Shown: positions 11,155 to 22,242 of the stretch, in pieces
Layout: each line of letters starts with the position of its first letter
Position numbering within the stretch: position 1 is the stretch's first letter
Source: Mycocentrospora acerina
Taxonomy: Eukaryota; Ascomycota; Dothideomycetes; Pleosporales
Assembly (NCBI GenBank): GCA_022701365.1
Contig: JAKUHH010000395.1
Span: 620,001-684,000, forward strand
DNA length: 64,000 nucleotides
Direction of reading: 5' to 3'
Translations under genes and position numbers: made by a program
The notes under the pieces: generated by a model
What the model saw: the letters and a program-made list of their open reading frames with translations, nothing else
Database searches by the model: none
Told to the model about the DNA's origin: nothing

Positions 11155-12272
11155 GCTGCTCCTACGAGCTTAGCGGCGCATGCGAAATTCAAAGAAGCGC
11201 AAATTGGCAGCTTGTTTACGGGCGTTGTCACAGGACAGATGGCCCGAGGTCGCGTTGTGCTCATCAGCCTCAGACTGCGCGTCTGCGCGTCATCCTTAGC
11301 GTCCGTGGGTAAGCGACAGCCGCGACAAGTCCAAAGTCCATACTTGGTTTTTGCATCAATTTTGCAGTGTTCTCAGGCACCAACATCTATGAGACTGACT
11401 CTGCAAGCGATAGCCGGACTGCTGCAAGTTGGCGCTTTCTACTTGGCGTACAAGCTTGCTCTCACCCATATCGCGGGCACGCTCCCATACACACCTCCCT
11501 GGGTTCTCACGTCTGACAAGTGATTGTTTGCTGCCGCGCTTGATGTCACATTATGCTTCGCTCAGCTGGTGCGTTGTTAATCTCTACTGTAGCTTGGACA
11601 GAGCAAACCCACTACTCTTCATACTTGTCGAGTTAACTTTAATAGATCACTTCCCATATTTGTCCTGTGTACAGATCTTGTAACTCCGTAAACCGCCAGT
11701 GCATTATTCTCAACATCTAAACTTTCTCATTTAGTCCATTTAGTTGCGGATTGAATCTCACTTTGTCTCGCCGTGTCTCTTCCTCTATTCTTTGTTTCAT
11801 GTACAACAATGCACACACTCATTCTCTTCATGGCACTGTCGACCATGGTTGACTTGCTAATTGCTGTCGCGTCAAACTATTTTGTTGATAGGATCAAACC
11901 TAAAGCAGTGCACTTTAAGAATAGGTTGGCCTCGTTTTTGGTTGCTATTCTCTTTTGTCTCACACATAGCAATGTACACTGAACATAGAGGTATTATCAC
12001 TAGCACTCAGTTTTGAATTTTTCACATCATCGTGCCATGATGTATATTGGGTGTTCAGTTTTATATGTCATGCCCGGATGCAACTGCCCTACCTGCTAAC
12101 CGACGTGACCGCGAGTTTTCACTTCACGTTAATATCACCACTTCACATTCAGTTCCCCGCCAACAACCCTTGCATCAAACCATCACATTCATTTCTATGA
12201 ACTTCATCAATCACATCAAACTGTCATAAGGAATCAAACAAAAACTCGTAGCTTGTCGGTGACCAGGTAAAC
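11155..12272. promoter_or_regulatory. Divergent intergenic region (spt8 / helicase)
   Basis: 1.1 kb between the start codons of two divergently transcribed genes, so it must contain both promoters. A hydrophobic 69-codon frame at 11773-11982 starts with GTG and is not called. Pyrimidine-rich and AT-rich segments occur near the helicase start. No specific binding site is claimed. Confidence 0.45.
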
Positions 12273-15200
12273 ATGGGTAGAGGCCGCAGGCAGGCAAACA
12301 AGTCAGCTTCTCAAGCCCAGCAGCATAATTCATACGCAAGTCTTGCTGCCGTTGACCAAGACAGTAAGTTCCTACATCTCGTAAATCATTCCAGCGGAGG
12401 TCTTCGATTCTTGTTCCATCTTTTGCTTCGTTCCCTTAGCGCAATTGTGCGTCTTACTTACTGTAATATAGATGAGATGAACGCTCACCTCTCTGAGAAG
12501 TTCGGCAACATCTCCTTTCACGGCAATGGTTCTCACGTACCCAATGACAATGTTCCAACTTCAGGCCCATCCCGCGTGAATAATGACATCCGCGAGTACT
12601 TTGAGCTCGCGAGAAGATCTGCTGCAGGCGGGATCTGGCTTGACAGACCAGAGATTCCCAGCCCTTCGGAGATTTTGTCCGAGAAGAAAGGTATCTTTTC
12701 CAACGGCGCGGCTCAACTCGTCGATATATACAACCTTCGTCCACACAAGGCCGAGGGAGCGTATGAGAGTAATGAGGAATACCTTTCCACAAAGTACGAA
12801 CTGCTGCGAGAGGACTGCATCAGAGATTTTCGCGCATGTATCGACGAGGTCAGTACTCTTGTGACCAAACATTAGCACCGGAAGTAACAACACTCTAGGT
12901 TCGTACCGACCCATTCAAGTTGGAAAGCGAGTACGTGAACCAAAGTATTGGGGTTTACGATCCTGTATACATTAGGTCTGTAGTCTTCTCACCTCGAGGG
13001 CTAGCAACACGTGTTGCCTTCTCTCTAAGTCGTGTTAGAAAACTCATTCGATGGAATCAATCCAAGAGACTCATCACAGGCAGCCTTGTAGCTCTATCAC
13101 CCAGCGAAGATGCCTTCCAAACACAATGTGTTCTTGCCATTGTAGCTGCCAGACCACTCTCTGCCTTGGAATCAAATCCACCGGAGATTGATCTCTTCTT
13201 TGCTCGTCCAGAAGATCAGGAGCTTGATACGATGAAAAAATGGATTATGGTCGAATGCAGATCTAGCTTCTTTGAAGCCAGCCGTCACACTCTACTCGCA
13301 CTCCAGCACTTACTAAGGGAACCCTTTCCTTTGTCAGAGTATCTTGTTGATGTTCAAAAAAGGGTCAAGCCTCCGGCATACATACAACATAATCCTTATG
13401 TGGACTTGAGCTCCCTCGTTACGGTGGAAAACCCAGTAGAGTTTGAAAATGTCAACGTATTAGAGGACTGGCCTACATCTTCTTCGCACTCTCTCGACAG
13501 ATCTCAGTCTCAAGCTCTACAAAAAATGCTTACTGGAAGCCTTGCGATCGTACAGGGTCCACCGGGCACCGGAAAGACCTTTGTCAGTGTCATGGGTCTC
13601 AAAGTCATGCTCAATAATCTAAGAAGAGATGATGCGCCCATCATCGTCACAGCTCAAACCAATCACGCTGTTGATCAAATTCTGCGGCACGTCATGCCGT
13701 TCGAAACCAACTTCATCCGCTTAGGAGGAAGAAGTAAAGATGGCGATATTAAAAAGCGCACTCTCTACGAAGTTCGGTCCAATATCCCTCCTCAGAAACA
13801 GCCAGGGAGTCAGAAGACACAAGCTGTGATTCAGATGAGAAAATTGACCACAGAATGCCAGGCTCTTCTTGCACCGCTCGAGTTAAAGCAAGTGCCTCTC
13901 GATCACAAGACTCTCCTCAAGCTGGGAATTATCACGCAAGAGCAAGCAGATTCGTTGGAGCTGGAGTCACAATGTACGATGGGGTCTGCCGAGGGTCCTG
14001 GAACCTGCATGGAGACCTGGGTAGGGCGGTATCTCGAACCTTGTTGTCGGCCAGTCATTCCAGACGACTTTGACTGGGGGGGGTATGAGGAAGAAGATTT
14101 TGACGAAGTCGAGCAGTTACAAGAACTTGAAGCAGAAGCAGTTGCAAAGGATGACGAAGATATCGAAGCCCTCAGAGGACCCGTGACACTGCTCAGCGAC
14201 AACTTCACTGGCAAAGGAGACCCACTGACATCCAAGGAGGTCGAGAAACTACTTCTCCAGTCAAGCGACCTTGCCACAATAGAGCCGCAAAATCGAGGTG
14301 CTATTTACAACTACTTCAAGCGTGAAGTCAAAAGGCTTCTCGTGAGACCTCTTCGCGAAATTGCTTTGCGGTATCAACGAAGCGTGTTGCAGCGGAAAGT
14401 TGGCCTCTGGGAAGAAGATGTTCGTATCTTGCGCGAGCAGCGGCTCATTGGTTGTACCACTACAGGCCTTAGCAAATATCGCCCTCTACTTTCTGCTCTT
14501 CGCCCTCGTGTGGTACTAGTCGAAGAGGCGGCGGAAACCCAGGAGGCCTATGTCACTGCGGCGTGTTTTCCGAGCATTGAACATTTAATTCTCGTCGGAG
14601 ATCACAAACAGTTGCGCCCACACTGCCAAAATCGTGATTTTGAAGACGAGCCATACTTTCTCAATCTCAGTCTCTTCGAACGTCTTGTCAACAATAACAT
14701 TGACTACAACACTCTTACAAGACAGCGTCGCATGATCCCAGAGATCCGAAGGTTGCTATATCCAATCTACGAAGATACACTCAAAGACCATGACAGCGTT
14801 AAAGACATCAATGCCCGCCCGCATGTAGAGGGAATGGGAGGCAATAACTCCTTCTTTTTCAGTCACGAGTGGCCTGAATCTCGCGATGGCAACATGTCCT
14901 CTGTAAACTCAAAGGAAGCAGACATGCTCGTAGGGTTCTTCGACTATCTTGTTCTCAATGGTGTTGACTCGACCAAGATCACTGTTCTGACCTTCTACAA
15001 TGGTCAACGAAAAGAGATTACTAAGAAACTCAGAGCGCAACCAAATCTCCGGGCGGTTCCGGGGGCTCAAGTTGTTACAGTGGATTCTTATCAAGGCGAA
15101 GAGAACGACATTGTACTGTTGTCTCTTGTCCGCAGTAATAAAAACCACAGCATCGGGTTCCTATCATCGGATAACCGCGCCTGCGTAGCTCTTTCCCGCG

Positions 15201-16051
15201 CAAAGCGTGGATTCTATCTATTCGGAAATGCAGAGCTTTTGGCATGTGAGTCTGGGACATGGGGTTCTGTTGTTAAAATTATGCTCGGGAGCAAGACTAA
15301 AGTCAAGACCAAAGCTGGTCAGAAGCGCCGAGTCGGTTACTACTTCCCACTTCAATGTGCGAATCATGGAAATAAGACATGGATCGAAGAGCCCGAAGAT
15401 TGGGAATACATCAAAGGTGGCTGTGACAGTCCATGCGCAGGTTATTTGCCATGCGGACACACATGCCCCTATACATGTCACCCTTTTGAGCACGCGCGTG
15501 TTAACTGCGTGCAGCAATGCTCTAGGCGGCTGAGTTGCAATCATTCATGCGTCGAGATTTGCTGCGACCCATGCCGATGTCGGATTTGTGACCGACGCAC
15601 AAATGGCATAAAGCCTATGTTGAAACCTGCGCCTGACACATCACGTAACCTCTTGTTAGACAATAGCTTTCAGGTTTCTTTGAACCCTAGGGCTCACTCC
15701 ATGGCTCATCGAGGTTCAGACAGTATGAAAGAAGAGTGGCAAGCTTACACCAATGGAGGAATCCAAGCTGACGATGCTCGAGCGTTGCAGAAGAGGAGGG
15801 AACATGAGGCAGCACTCCGGGCGTCTATAACTAATTTCAAAGATTCAGAGTCTGGATCATCATCATCCGCCAGGCTGGTCGAAATCCATCAAACAACCGA
15901 CACCCAATCAAAGAATATGGGCTTGTTGATTGACGTTGACTCAAACTCGGGATTTCAGTCAAGACGGGAGACGTCCTCGTACGCACAAGCTACATCGTCG
16001 AAAGGGGAGGTAAAGGGAAGGGATAGGATTGAGGACAGTTTACTCGACTAG
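12273..16051 (+). CDS. SF1 (UPF1-like) helicase with NFX1-type zinc fingers
   Basis: Large RNA/DNA helicase of the ZNFX1/Hrr1 type; relatives act in RNA-silencing and heterochromatin complexes in fission yeast (Hrr1) and in small-RNA inheritance in animals (ZNFX1). The start MGRGRRQANKSASQ has a Gly/Arg-rich beginning. Exons are 12273-12363, 12472-12848 and 12899-16051. Intron 1 (108 bp) is a multiple of 3 and free of stops, so it is less certain; intron 2 is 50 bp. Product 1206 aa. Helicase motifs: Walker A GPPGTGKT near residue 376, motif Ia TAQTNHAVDQIL, motif II VEEAAE near 697, GDHKQLRP, RQRRMIPEIRRLLYP, TVDSYQGEENDIV and NRACVALSRAKRG. Cys/His-rich NFX1-like fingers follow at about 996-1060 (CGHTCPYTCHP, CNHSCVEICC). 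The C-terminal 150 residues look disordered. Whether it works in RNA silencing here is inference. Confidence 0.93.
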
Positions 16052-16286
16052 CAACAACGAAGTGGATGAGGAACGGTTTGTAAGCAGGCAGCTATGTAGT
16101 GGAGCCGCATAGTATGAAAGTTCATCACTTGATGCATCCAGACGATTACGCAAGCCAGGTTAAATAGATGAAGCCAAGACGAATGGAACCGATGAGTCGA
16201 AATTAAACATTAGTTATATGGCTGGGTATCACAAATCCGAAACCGTCCTCCTTGCCGGTGCTCCTTGCCCTTTTCACCTTGCATTC

Positions 16287-16919
16287 TCAATCCTGCCTAT
16301 CGCCGTCAACAGCGACGTCGAAAAGCTGGCCGGCCAAGTCTGCAACACCGCCGCCAAGCGTAGCCAACCCAGCCTTGATGCTCTCCACCGTCTCTGGCCT
16401 CAGCGTGCCCTTTCGCGAGTAAATATCCACACCGGCAGGCGTGAACAGCGTCTTGGCAAAGTAGGTAACCACCCAAGTATTACTCCCTGCTGCCAAGCCT
16501 TCCTCATCGCCATAGCCCAGAATCTCCCACTTTGACGACGCAATCATCAGCCAGCCCTTGCCGCGCCAGTTGTATCCCAGACTGGCTGTTTCGCCGTCTG
16601 CAGTGGGCGTGCCGGTGCCGGTGCCGGCGCCGACATCAAAGGGCTTGTCGACGCCGTGGACGGACTTGATGGCCGTGGAGGAGAGGGACTGGTAGGTGAC
16701 GACGTCGTCGAGGTGGGGTGGGGAAGCGGTGCTGGTGCTGGTGCTGGTGGGCGGGAGGAGCGAGTAGGTTATGCGCACGTTGCGGGAGGATTTCCACATG
16801 GGGAGCGTGGAGTGGGTTACATTCCAGGAGCCGAGAAGGAAGGTCAAGGGGGGTGCGGGGAGAGACGGGGATGAGGATGGGGGTGGGGGCAGGGAAGAAG
16901 GTAGGCGGAAGGTTGCCAT
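16287..16919 (-). CDS. Fungal lipocalin-like (calycin-type) hypothetical protein
   Basis: Single-exon protein of 210 residues starting at ATG 16919 (MATFRLPSSLPPPPSS). After a Pro/Ser-rich leader, the segment FLLGSWNVTHSTLPMWKSSR followed by VRITYSLLP resembles the opening strands of a small beta-barrel. Later conserved-looking segments are GYNWRGKGWLMIASSKWEIL, WVVTYFAKTLFTPAGVDIYS and RPETVESIKAGLATLGG. This combination is familiar from uncharacterised fungal lipocalin-like proteins of about 180-200 residues; no ligand or reaction is known to me. No signal peptide or membrane segment is seen, so a cytosolic location is likely. A GT-dipeptide run near residues 98-103 and a Ser/Thr run near 58-65 are low-complexity inserts. 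Confidence in the gene is high, in the fold moderate. Confidence 0.75.
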   Translation of the reverse strand: MATFRLPSSLPPPPSSSPSLPAPPLTFLLGSWNVTHSTLPMWKSSRNVRITYSLLPPTSTSTSTASPPHLDDVVTYQSLSSTAIKSVHGVDKPFDVGAGTGTGTPTADGETASLGYNWRGKGWLMIASSKWEILGYGDEEGLAAGSNTWVVTYFAKTLFTPAGVDIYSRKGTLRPETVESIKAGLATLGGGVADLAGQLFDVAVDGDRQD

Positions 16920-18052
16920 TGTGATTGTATGTGTGGGTGGGTTGCTATGTGCGACGGTAGAAAATGATTATTTTGGGTCGGGTGGATGCGTATTCGGAGC
17001 GACGGCGGAGGATTTTAGATGGTGCTGACGTGTGGAGGTGGGCACGGAGGCTGAACGGGTGGGTAGGGGGATGGGAGATGTGAATAAGTGGGTTCAACTG
17101 TATAAAGTGATGGGAGGCTGCGGTGGTGGTGGTGGTGGCTGGGGGAGATGGAGATCATCAGTGCTTGGACTAACTAGGGCTTGAACTTGGTGACAGGGCA
17201 CGGTTAGGCTTGCAAGAGTGTAGATTCACGAAAGAGATGCACGAGTCTCTTGTGTGATTGTGTGTGAGAGAGAGAGGAAGAGGAACCAACTGGTAGAGGG
17301 ATTATTGTTGATTTCTATAAATGGACAGGCAAGAGGCATCGCCTTCGTATTGCAGTGATTGGAGCATACGACGCCCGCGGTAGGGCTGAGGGGATTTCGG
17401 ATCTGCAGCCGTGCGTGGGCGCTGCTTGCTCCAAAAACAGAAATACGCCTCACAGGGTCCACCGACCGCTTTTTGACACGACCCTCCCGCCCCCCCAGCA
17501 TCCGGACCTAAATCCACCGCAACATACCTAGTGTACACGTTTTTTGCTGGCCGCAAAAGAGAAAAATCGCCAGCGGACGGATGACGGGACTTTCAACCTC
17601 CTCACTTTAACAAGGCATTGACGTACCTGTTTCGGACCTGATGGTGATGCGTCCGGATCCCGGGCTGACGACGCATTGAAACCCTTTCGCGGCTACGGGG
17701 GCTGTGCATGTGTCGCTGGAGGACGATGGTGGCTCCACACCCAGCCGTGTAAGTGGAGTGCGGTGGGCCATAGGCTGACGTTGCCCAGGCTGGGGACCGT
17801 TCTGTTACGTGCGAATTCGCTGTCTGAGAGTCGAGGCGAAGCGGTGTTGGAGCGTATATTACTGTCGCATGCCCTGGCCATGGGACTGGACATTTATTGG
17901 CTTTGAATTTAAAAAGGTTTCTCGACTCTGAAATACAAGCTTTGTCTTACTACATTGACAACAAACGGGTTTTGTTTGACAGTTACGTTTAACTTGGCAG
18001 GCTGAGAGAAGATCAATCCTGCAGTATTCATACTCACCATAACTACATCACA
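16920..18052. promoter_or_regulatory. Divergent intergenic region
   Basis: 1.1 kb between the lipocalin-like gene (minus) and the PLC-like gene (plus). G-rich and GT-rich near 16920-17160, more balanced afterwards. Frames of up to 91 codons around 17226-17906 overlap on both strands and show no motif. It must contain both promoters. Confidence 0.45.
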
Positions 18053-19138
18053 ATGTTTGGAACAAGTCTCGTCCAAGCTTTTGCACTTCTCCCCTTCCTC
18101 TACTCGACGGTCACTGCACAAAACACAACAACAACAGCCTGCAACAACTCCCCATCACTATGCAGCAAAGCGTACAACAACATCACGCACCTCGGTGCTC
18201 ACGATTCACCATATCTACGTAACAGGCAAACATCCTTTTCCACATCGGGCAACCAGTACTACAACACAACTGTACAGCTCGACGCTGGAGTCCGGTTACT
18301 AAGCGCCCAAATACATTCAGCGAACGGCACTGGAGCAGAGGCACTTCGTCTTTGCCACAGTAGCTGCGCCTTGTTGGACGCAGGAACACTGGCAAACTGG
18401 CTGTCGGAGATTAAGACATGGATGGACAGCAACCCAAACGACGTTGTGACTGTGCTACTTGTCAACTCGGACAACGCAGCGGCCGCGGACCTGGGCTCGC
18501 AGTTCAAATCAACAGGCATCGACCAATACGCATACACACCTGCATCGACGACGGCAACCACAACATGGCCCACTCTCGACAACCTCATTTCCAACGGTAC
18601 ACGTCTCATGACGTTTGTGGCGTCGCTCAGCCAAACGTCGAGCGAGTACCCCTACCTCATGGATGAGTTCACATACATATTTGAGAACAACTACGAAAAC
18701 ATCAACCCCTCCAACTACTCGTGCACGCCCAACCGCCCAACCGGGCTCAGCACTCCGGCGGCAGCGGCGTCGTCTGGGCGCATGTTCCTCATGAACCACT
18801 TCCTGTACCAGCAGCAGCTATTCATCCAGTCGCCCAACGCAACGTACGCAAACGTGACGAATGCGCAGTCTGGATACGGCAGCTTGGGGGTGTCGATTGA
18901 TCAGTGCACAACCGTGTACAACAAGCCGCCGACGTTTGTGCTGGTCGACTTTTTCAACATGGGGCCGGCGATTGCGAGCGTGGATGAGGCGAATGGAGTG
19001 AGCGGGGCAACGGGGAGGAAGAGCGTGAGCACAGCAGCGTTGACGAGCGCAAATAGCAGTACGGGCGGAGTTGGGCGGAGTCAGGGGAGCTTGGCGGCAG
19101 TGGTTATTGCTGTTGTGGTGGCAGTAGCGCTTGGGTGA
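18053..19138 (+). CDS. Secreted PLC-like phosphodiesterase, probably GPI-anchored
   Basis: Single-exon, 361-residue protein. The N-terminus MFGTSLVQAFALLPFLYSTV, followed by TAQ, is a clear signal peptide. The mature part resembles the PI-PLC X / TIM-barrel phosphodiesterase superfamily: ITHLGAHDSPYL holds the first catalytic-type His, TTVQLDAGVRLLSAQIH is the strand after it, and RLCHSSCALLDAGTL has the second His; WMDSNPNDVVTVLLVNSDN and PPTFVLVDFFNMG complete the barrel pattern. The C-terminus is Ser/Thr/Gly-rich and ends in a hydrophobic tail (LAAVVIAVVVAVALG) without a cytosolic extension, which fits a GPI-attachment signal. Fungal members of this group are usually extracellular or wall proteins of unknown substrate, and many lack the calcium-binding residues of true PI-PLC, so lipid cleavage should not be assumed. 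Confidence 0.88.
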   Translation: MFGTSLVQAFALLPFLYSTVTAQNTTTTACNNSPSLCSKAYNNITHLGAHDSPYLRNRQTSFSTSGNQYYNTTVQLDAGVRLLSAQIHSANGTGAEALRLCHSSCALLDAGTLANWLSEIKTWMDSNPNDVVTVLLVNSDNAAAADLGSQFKSTGIDQYAYTPASTTATTTWPTLDNLISNGTRLMTFVASLSQTSSEYPYLMDEFTYIFENNYENINPSNYSCTPNRPTGLSTPAAAASSGRMFLMNHFLYQQQLFIQSPNATYANVTNAQSGYGSLGVSIDQCTTVYNKPPTFVLVDFFNMGPAIASVDEANGVSGATGRKSVSTAALTSANSSTGGVGRSQGSLAAVVIAVVVAVALG

Positions 19139-20343
19139 AGTGTCTGGGGTCTGAGTTGGGTTGAGATTGTTGAGTTTGGGTTTGGGAAAATATGGCGCTG
19201 GGATAGCATTGCGTTTCATGGCATGGCAACGGCGTTTTGTTTGGTTATTTGGCATGGGACTGCTGGTCTTTGTGCGTGGAGCGGTGCTGCTGATGGCGGG
19301 GGTCTGAAGCATGTGCAGAACCAACGACTTTACGAACCTTGTAGATGATGAGCATTTGATGACATGGAGTCGGTCTTTATTTACTATGCACTCTTTCTTC
19401 AGTGTCGACTCTTTGTTCGTTGTCAACTCTTTCTTCAGTGTCGACTCTTTCTTTGTTGTCAACTGTTTCTTCAGTGTCGACTCTTTCTTCGTTGTCGACT
19501 CTTTCTTCGTTGTCAACTATTTCTTCACTGTCAACGCTTTCTTCGCCGTCGACTCTTTATTTACTATCATCTCTTTCTTCGCCGTCGACTCTCTCTTCAC
19601 CGTCAGCTCTTTGTTCAAAGACTAGAGTGGCTGCGAGCAAGGCGCGCCCCCTGCACAGCACATGACTGGTACCGGAATTCTGCCCAGGCCAGGTGAGTAT
19701 GGCAGGTGAGACAGAGCAGACACGGCGGGACCCAGCGATGACGGGCCTTTACGAGCCAGTCAGCTCGTCGCCCGCGTCGCACCCACGGGCGCTGCATGCA
19801 TGCGGCAGGCAGTTTCTTCTGCAGCACTTGGGCAGTCATTGGGCGTTGGTGGGCGCTGGTGGGCTGGGCCGGTGGTTCTTGCTGGGCCTAGCGGCTGGGG
19901 TTCCCACTACGTCATCGAGGTTTTGGCAGCCAGCCGGAGCAACAGCAGACCCAACCAAGATGCTGCAAACCCCACCAGACACTCGGCTGGCCAACGGCGT
20001 AACAGGGCAGCAGGGCAGCAGGGTAGCAGGGCAGCAGGGTCAACAGGGCCACCTTCGCCATAACGTCAGGCCACAGCACCGCCTGCCTGCCGCTACTGAC
20101 CTCATTTATCCCGCCCGCCGCTCTCCCTCTCTCTTCTTCTCCGTCTGCGTCTGCCTCGCTCTGCCACCGCCTCTCCTCTGCACCCCCATTGCCCCCTCCC
20201 TGCCGTGTACGCATCTCTCCCCTCTGTACACACCCCTCTCCCTCTGCATACACCCCTCCCCCTGCTGTGCGTAGCCTGTGTAGCCCGTGTAGCCTGTGCT
20301 GCCCACCCCACCAGCACCAGCACCAGCGCCAGCACCAGCAACC
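19139..20343. promoter_or_regulatory. Intergenic region with minisatellite and pyrimidine-rich promoter
   Basis: Holds the PLC-like gene 3' flank, an 18-bp minisatellite (listed separately), a short array of GGGCAGCA-type repeats at about 20001-20048 and a CT-rich tract at about 20100-20265 just before the next ATG. Such CT-rich tracts commonly mark transcription start regions in filamentous fungi. Confidence 0.5.
19391..19620. repeat. 18-bp minisatellite, 12 full copies plus a partial
   Basis: Tandem units with consensus CTCTTTCTTCGTTGTCGA run in register from 19391 to 19606, followed by a 14-bp partial unit. Variation is mainly at positions 10-13 and 17-18 of the unit (CAGTG/CGTTG/CGCCG and GA/AA). 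Because the period is a multiple of three and the unit lacks stops in some frames, it produces long open frames on both strands (on plus a repeat like FFSVDS, on minus KKEST-like). No start, domain or splice context supports translation. Confidence 0.9.
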
Positions 20344-22242
20344 ATGTCTCGCCGCTACCCGACCGCCGAGCTGTACGAGGAGCGCGAGCGCGACTTCTAC
20401 CGCAACGGCAACCGCAGCGAGCGCAACTATGAAGAACTCGACTTTGAGCTGCGTCGCACCGGAGACCCGCGCCGCAGCGTGCCCGACTTCCTGCACAGCG
20501 ACTACAACCGCCCCACCGCTGGCCCCATGGTGTTGCGCCCCCGCGAGGACGATCACGTGTCGCGAGGACCCCGCAGCACCCGCGGCTTCGACGACGAGGG
20601 CAGCGTCTCGGTGCGCAGCGGCCGTCCGCCACCGCCGCCTGCCAGCGTGAGGGGTTTCGACCGCGACGACGTCAGCGTGCGCCGCACCGAGGTTCCCCGC
20701 CGGGGACGCGAGGAGGAAACCGACATCTCCATCAGACGCCGCGAGCAGTCGCGGCCTCGCCAGCCAGAGTTCCGCGAGACCGAGTTTGAGCGCAACGAGA
20801 TCCCCTTCCGCCGCGGCGACGGCGCTCCCCCACGGCCCCGCGAGGTCGAGATCGAAAAGGAGGACATCCGCTTCCGTGGACGCGGCGACAGCGTCGACTT
20901 CCGCGCCTCTCGCAAGGAGGTCACCCGCGACGACAGAGGCGTCTCCGCCGAAAGGGGCTCCATCCGCTTCCAGGAGCGCGATGGCAACTTCGACTTCCGT
21001 GCTGCCCGCCGCGAGCAGAGCCGTGGCAGGGAGCACAGCACCGAGCGCGAGACCATCACCATCCGCGGCCGCGAGAAGAGCCTGCCCCCTCCACGTTCGC
21101 GCGGCGAGTTGGTCGCCCGCGAGCGCGAGGAGTTTGTCGTCCGCCGTCGCGACATCTCGCCGCCGTCGCCGCCACCAGCCAGGTCCCGCGAGGTCATCAA
21201 GGATGAGATCATCATTAGGCGCAGAGAAGAGCGTTCGCCCTCGCCGCTGCCCTCGCCCCCACCACCACCCCCAGCGCCTGCGCCAGAGCCAGAGATCAGA
21301 CCGCCTATCATCCAGGAAATCATCACCCATCACCGCCACATTGACCACGGCGTCGAGCGTGCTCGTTCGCCCACTCCTCCCCCGCCGCCCCCGCCTCCTC
21401 CACAGGTGCGCAACGAGAGCCTTGAAATCGAGATTAACCGAAGAGAGTGAGTACATTGGATATGCCTACACCCATGCGAAACTAACAAGTCTACAGAACC
21501 CGCAACGGCAGGTCAGAATTCGACGAGCTTGACATTAGCATCAACCGTGATCGCGGTCGTGGTGAAATTGAGATCAGAGGCCGCGAGCGGTCCTTCAGCC
21601 CCCCAAGGCGGAGCCACACGGCTCCAATCGGGGACGACTTTGACCTTGAGGCTGATTACTACAACCGCAAGGCGTTGGAGCGAGCGTACCCTGGCGAGGC
21701 CTGGAACGGAGCGACAAAGGACTGGGCGATAGTCGATGTTCCCCCGGGCACTAGCCGCGTTCGCATGGATGGCGTAGGCGGTGGTGCTCAAGAAGTCACC
21801 TGGCAGCGATACAACGGTGTTCGCCGCTCCAAGTTCATTAGTGGCGACGAGGAACGCGCCACAGACTTTGGCACCCCCGGGCCTGTAAAGTCCAAGAAGA
21901 AGGATATGTGGACCGAAATCACCAAAGACTTGGTGCTCAAGGATGCTATTGACTCCATGGGCTACAAGTGCGAGGAAACCGACGATTTCTTCTACGTTAT
22001 GGAATACCTTCGATATGTAAGTTTCTTGCAATTCAAGTGCACAGTACACAAAGCTAACTCGGGTCCAGGAGGATGTTCTTCACCTAGTGGAGATTTCAGA
22101 TGACATTCGTCGCAAGCGAAAGAGCCGCATTCGTGAGATTGAATTCGAGCGCGAGGAGATCCGCGACCGACGACCCGGCTATGATGACCGATTCTATGAG
22201 CACGAAGTGTCTTTTGACAGCCGTCGCAGCCGATATCGTTAA
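20344..22242 (+). CDS. Arg/Glu- and Pro-rich protein with conserved C-terminal domain (DUF8035-like)
   Basis: Three exons (20344-21446, 21497-22016, 22069-22242) with 50- and 52-bp introns (GTGAGT...CTACAG, GTAAGT...TCCAG) give 598 residues. The first two thirds are low complexity: many RE/RD-type charged repeats with recurring short motifs such as DVSVRR, DISIRRRE, EIPFRRGD, DIRFRGRGD and TITIRGRE, then two proline tracts (SPPPPPPAPAPEP and TPPPPPPPPPQ). The C-terminal section is compact: RKALERAYPGEAWNGATKDW, then at about 500-575 KKKDMWTEITKDLVLKDAID followed by EETDDFFYVMEYLRYEDVLH and a basic helix. I recall a similar C-terminal domain in ascomycete proteins (DUF8035), but I cannot verify the name. 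Function unknown. The charge-patterned repeats suggest a condensate- or RNA-associated protein, which is speculation. Confidence 0.85.

Noticed and set aside
19311..19625. Possible small gene made of FFSVDS repeats
   Set aside because: The frame is created by the 18-bp minisatellite; no independent coding signal on either side.
19912..21456. 514-codon open frame on the minus strand
   Set aside because: It lies antisense to the RE-rich gene at 20344, whose splice sites and conserved C-terminus are convincing. The GC-rich Arg/Glu codons open the opposite frame; the product is Ala/Val/Gly-rich with no domain.
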